DNA of 8,440 nt, from positions 1 through 8,440 of the forward strand of contig JAUSHA010000005.1 in NCBI GenBank assembly GCA_030648815.1, read 5' to 3'. The DNA is from a bacterium (GTDB taxonomy: Bacteria; Patescibacteriota; Minisyncoccia; Minisyncoccales; MHMH01). Every line of letters begins with the position of its first letter. The first letter of the stretch is position 1. The notes under the pieces were generated by a model. That model was not told the origin of the DNA. It saw nothing but the letters and a program-made list of their open reading frames with translations, and did no database searches. Of the stretch, positions 6,657-8,440 are shown piece by piece. A program made the translations under genes and the position numbers.

Positions 6657-8228
6657 ATGGATTACAAACAAATTATCGAACAATATCTTCCTTCAATGTC
6701 CGGAGCCAAAACTTACGGCAATCTTATAATGCAGGGAATTCCCGTTGAAAATATCAGAAGCGTCATCAACCACCTTTACAATGAACGCAAACTCCCCCTT
6801 AAGTTCATAACTGCAACCGATGAAAGGAAAGAAGGCAACGGTTTTAAAATAATTTACATCTTCGGCATTCCTAAAGAAAATCTATTCTTGGCTCCATATA
6901 TACAGCTGAAAGAAACCGAAGATTTCCCCTCTCTCATGGAAGCAATCCATGCGGCTTACGGCTACGAAAGAAAAATAAAAACATTCTTCGGACTTAATCC
7001 GATAAACCACATCAATCCGGCTAAAATGATTCTTCATGAAAACTGGCCCGAGGGCTTGTTCCCGTTGAGAAAAGACTTTCATTGGCAATCAAGGCCGGCG
7101 GAAGCAAGCGCGCCCTATGTTTTTGGCAAAGTTGAAGGCGAAGGCATTTACGAAATTTCGGTGGGGCCGGTTCACGCCGGCATCATAGAGCCGGGACATT
7201 TCCGCTTTAGCGTGGCCGGAGAAGAAATCATTAATCTGGAATCAAAACTCGGCTATGTTCATAAGGGCAGCGAAAAACTTTTTGAAATTTTAGATATGAA
7301 TGAAAAAGTCAGGCTCTCTGAAAGAATTTCGGGAGACACCTCGTTCACCCACTCTCTCGCTTTTTGCCAAGCCGTGGAATCTTTAGCGGAAATAAAACCA
7401 AGTTTCAGGGCAAAATATTTACGCGTAATTTATTCTGAATTGGAACGTTTGGCGAACCACTTAAATGATATCGGATTCATTATGCTTGATACCGGCTATA
7501 GTTTTGGCGGGAGCAACGGAGCAAGGCTAAGAGAAATGATCATGCAGATAAACGAACGCCTTACGGGCAGCCGATTTTTAAGGGGGGTAAATGTTATAGG
7601 CGGAGTTACGAAAGATATTCCGCCGCAAACCTCCGGCGATCTTCTGGAAGAATTGGCAAGTATTAAAAAAGATTTTTCCGAAGTTATAAACATTGTGGAA
7701 AACAGCGATACGCTTTTAAACCGCCTTAAAGATACCGGCAAATTGGGCCGTCAAATAGCTCTTGACCACGGCGCGGTGGGAATCGCCGCAAAGGGCTCGG
7801 GTATACAAATTGACGCAAGGGTTGATTTTCCCTATGCCGCTTACAATGAAATCAATGTCAAAATTGCCACTGAAGAAACCAATGACGTTTATGCAAGATT
7901 CCGCGTTAGAATAAAAGAAGTTTTCTCTTCTGTGGAAATAATATCCGAGGCGCTAAAAAACATGCCCGAAGGAGAATTATCCGAAAACTCGGCAAAAATA
8001 TCTTTAAAGAAAAACTGCTATTCCGTGGACATAGCCGAAGGATGGAGAGGCGATATAGTTTATTTCGTCGCCACCGATGCGGACGGCAACATCAGCCGGG
8101 TGGCCGTCAGAGACCCGTCATTCGTGAATTGGGCGGTCGTGGGACATGCGGTAAAGGGCAATGTCGTTCCCGACTTTCCGTTGATCAACAAAAGCTTCAA
8201 TCTCTCCTACTCCGGCAACGATTTGTAA
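6657..8228 (+). CDS. hyfG: HyfG-like large subunit (fused NuoC+NuoD) of an Ehr-type complex, lacking [NiFe] ligands
   Basis: This 523-aa soluble subunit has a NuoC-like N-terminal domain (about 1-145, ending WPEGLFPLRKDF at 130-141). It is followed by a NuoD / hydrogenase large-subunit domain (VGPVHAGIIEPGHFRF from 169; KGSGIQIDARVDFPY at 379-393). In [NiFe]-hydrogenases the metal is held by an RxCGxC motif and a C-terminal DPCxxC motif. Here the first reads RISGDT (Ser225, Thr228) and the second DPSFVN (Ser488, Asn491), so all four ligands are replaced. The C-terminus (DFPLINKSFNLSYSGNDL) resembles the folded NuoD end rather than a cleaved hydrogenase maturation tail. This identifies the subunit as a non-hydrogenase Ehr type. 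It is the last gene of the operon, and an intrinsic-terminator-like hairpin in the IS end lies 55 nt downstream. Confidence 0.93.
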   Translation: MDYKQIIEQYLPSMSGAKTYGNLIMQGIPVENIRSVINHLYNERKLPLKFITATDERKEGNGFKIIYIFGIPKENLFLAPYIQLKETEDFPSLMEAIHAAYGYERKIKTFFGLNPINHINPAKMILHENWPEGLFPLRKDFHWQSRPAEASAPYVFGKVEGEGIYEISVGPVHAGIIEPGHFRFSVAGEEIINLESKLGYVHKGSEKLFEILDMNEKVRLSERISGDTSFTHSLAFCQAVESLAEIKPSFRAKYLRVIYSELERLANHLNDIGFIMLDTGYSFGGSNGARLREMIMQINERLTGSRFLRGVNVIGGVTKDIPPQTSGDLLEELASIKKDFSEVINIVENSDTLLNRLKDTGKLGRQIALDHGAVGIAAKGSGIQIDARVDFPYAAYNEINVKIATEETNDVYARFRVRIKEVFSSVEIISEALKNMPEGELSENSAKISLKKNCYSVDIAEGWRGDIVYFVATDADGNISRVAVRDPSFVNWAVVGHAVKGNVVPDFPLINKSFNLSYSGNDL

Positions 8229-8231
8229 TCG

Positions 8232-8254
8232 GTTTTTTTGGAAATCAAAAAAAC
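8232..8254. repeat. Short AT-only-stem inverted repeat after the operon
   Basis: GTTTTTTTG (8232-8240) and CAAAAAAAC (8246-8254) pair perfectly around a five-nt loop, starting four nt after the hyfG stop. No T run follows it on either strand, so it is not a standard terminator. It may be chance in an A/T-rich spacer or a weak 3'-end structure. Confidence 0.3.
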
Positions 8255-8282
8255 AAAAGCGGGTCGAATTGATCTGTACCCC

Positions 8283-8314
8283 AAAAAGTGGACACAAATA
8301 TGTCCACTTTTTTT
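8283..8314 (+). terminator. IS-end hairpin acting as the operon terminator
   Basis: Perfect 12-nt arms 8283-8294 and 8301-8312 (GTGGACA/TGTCCAC with A/T flanks) enclose the loop CAAATA and are followed by a T run to 8314. It lies about 55 nt after the hyfG stop, with no other terminator-like structure before it. It could also work in the opposite direction because the 5' flank is an A run. Confidence 0.55.
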
Positions 8315-8341
8315 GTATTCGGAAAGCAGATGAGATAATAT
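8313..8341 (+). promoter_or_regulatory. Possible IS promoter (right copy)
   Basis: TTGTAT (8313-8318), a 17-nt spacer and TAATAT (8336-8341) lie 22 nt before the ATG at 8364. The -35 overlaps the end of the terminator-like T run. Confidence 0.4.
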
Positions 8342-8363
8342 ATTATCATTAACAACTAAATAT

Positions 8364-8440
8364 ATGAGCAAAAGAATATTCGCCAAAGAGCAAATCGAAG
8401 CACTGTTGCAGAACCCAAACGTGGCTGGGTGCAGCTCCAA
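8364..8440 (+). CDS. IS first ORF (OrfA-like), N-terminal fragment
   Basis: The ATG at 8364 opens 25 visible codons, starting MSKRIFAKEQIEALLQNPNV and continuing to a Cys-Ser-Ser before the window edge. The first 15 residues are the same as in the left copy. The 'KEQIEALLQNPNV' helix-rich start fits an IS3-type helix-turn-helix OrfA as I remember such proteins. Transposase catalytic motifs would be downstream and are not in the window. No Shine-Dalgarno sequence is apparent. Confidence 0.6.
   Translation, partial: MSKRIFAKEQIEALLQNPNVAGCSS

Larger units (their letters stand above)
8270..8440 (+). mobile_element. Insertion sequence, right copy, partial (5' end only, pointing out of the window)
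   Basis: This is the inverted partner of 1-140, with the same terminus (TGATCTGTACCCC), hairpin, promoter candidate and ORF start. The two are aligned without gaps and differ at one loop position (8299). The element runs beyond position 8440. The two copies therefore face each other with their 5' ends toward the operon. Near identity means either recent insertion or ongoing gene conversion between copies. Confidence 0.75.

Noticed and set aside
1050..8228. A functional group 4 [NiFe]-hydrogenase (hydrogenase 4)
   Set aside because: All four [NiFe] cysteine positions in HyfG are replaced, so gene symbols are used for homology only, not for hydrogenase activity.
1..8440. tRNA, rRNA, CRISPR array or riboswitch
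   Set aside because: I saw no tRNA-like cloverleaf, rRNA core, regularly spaced direct repeats or long structured leader. The non-coding gaps are all short and explained by promoters and IS ends.

Overview
The window carries a complete-looking six-gene operon (positions 1050-8228, + strand) for a membrane complex of the complex I / group 4 [NiFe]-hydrogenase superfamily. It is bounded at both window ends by the same insertion sequence in opposite orientations. The DNA is moderately AT-rich, uses the standard bacterial code (TGA ends hyfC), and is packed tightly. The organism is bacterial and probably uncultured. The start of the IS protein reminds me of IS3-type OrfA proteins from candidate-phylum genomes, but I cannot assign a taxon from sequence alone.

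Layout. Positions 1-140 hold the inward-facing end of an IS (partial), with its first ORF running off the left edge. Positions 167-929 hold two small unrecognised genes on the - strand (61 and 175 aa), each with a good Shine-Dalgarno sequence. Positions 930-1049 hold two back-to-back near-consensus sigma-70-type promoters whose identical -35 hexamers form an inverted repeat. Positions 1050-8228 hold, in order, hyfI/nuoB-like, hyfB/nuoL-like, hyfC/nuoH-like, hyfE, hyfF/nuoN-like and hyfG/nuoCD-like genes, with junctions of -4 to +4 nt. Positions 8270-8440 hold the second IS copy (partial), again pointing outward. The two IS ends match at 140 of 141 positions and begin with a 12-bp hairpin followed by a T run, which would end both cargo transcripts.

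How the genes work together. HyfB, HyfC, HyfE and HyfF make a membrane arm with two antiporter-like subunits, an NuoH-like connector and a HyfE/NuoK-like subunit. HyfG (fused NuoC+NuoD-like) and HyfI (NuoB-like) make a peripheral arm. The membrane-arm residues expected for ion translocation are present. The redox residues are not. HyfG has Ser, Thr, Ser and Asn at the four [NiFe]-cysteine positions. HyfI keeps only one of four [4Fe-4S] cysteines, with Thr, Asp and Asp at the others. No ferredoxin-like subunit (HyfA/HyfH type) is in the window.

This places the operon with the 'Ehr' (energy-converting hydrogenase related) complexes, which are known to lack the [NiFe] ligands. Here the iron-sulfur site also appears to be gone. 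A complex I-like machine with no visible redox site, on a segment framed by inverted IS copies, is the main point of interest.
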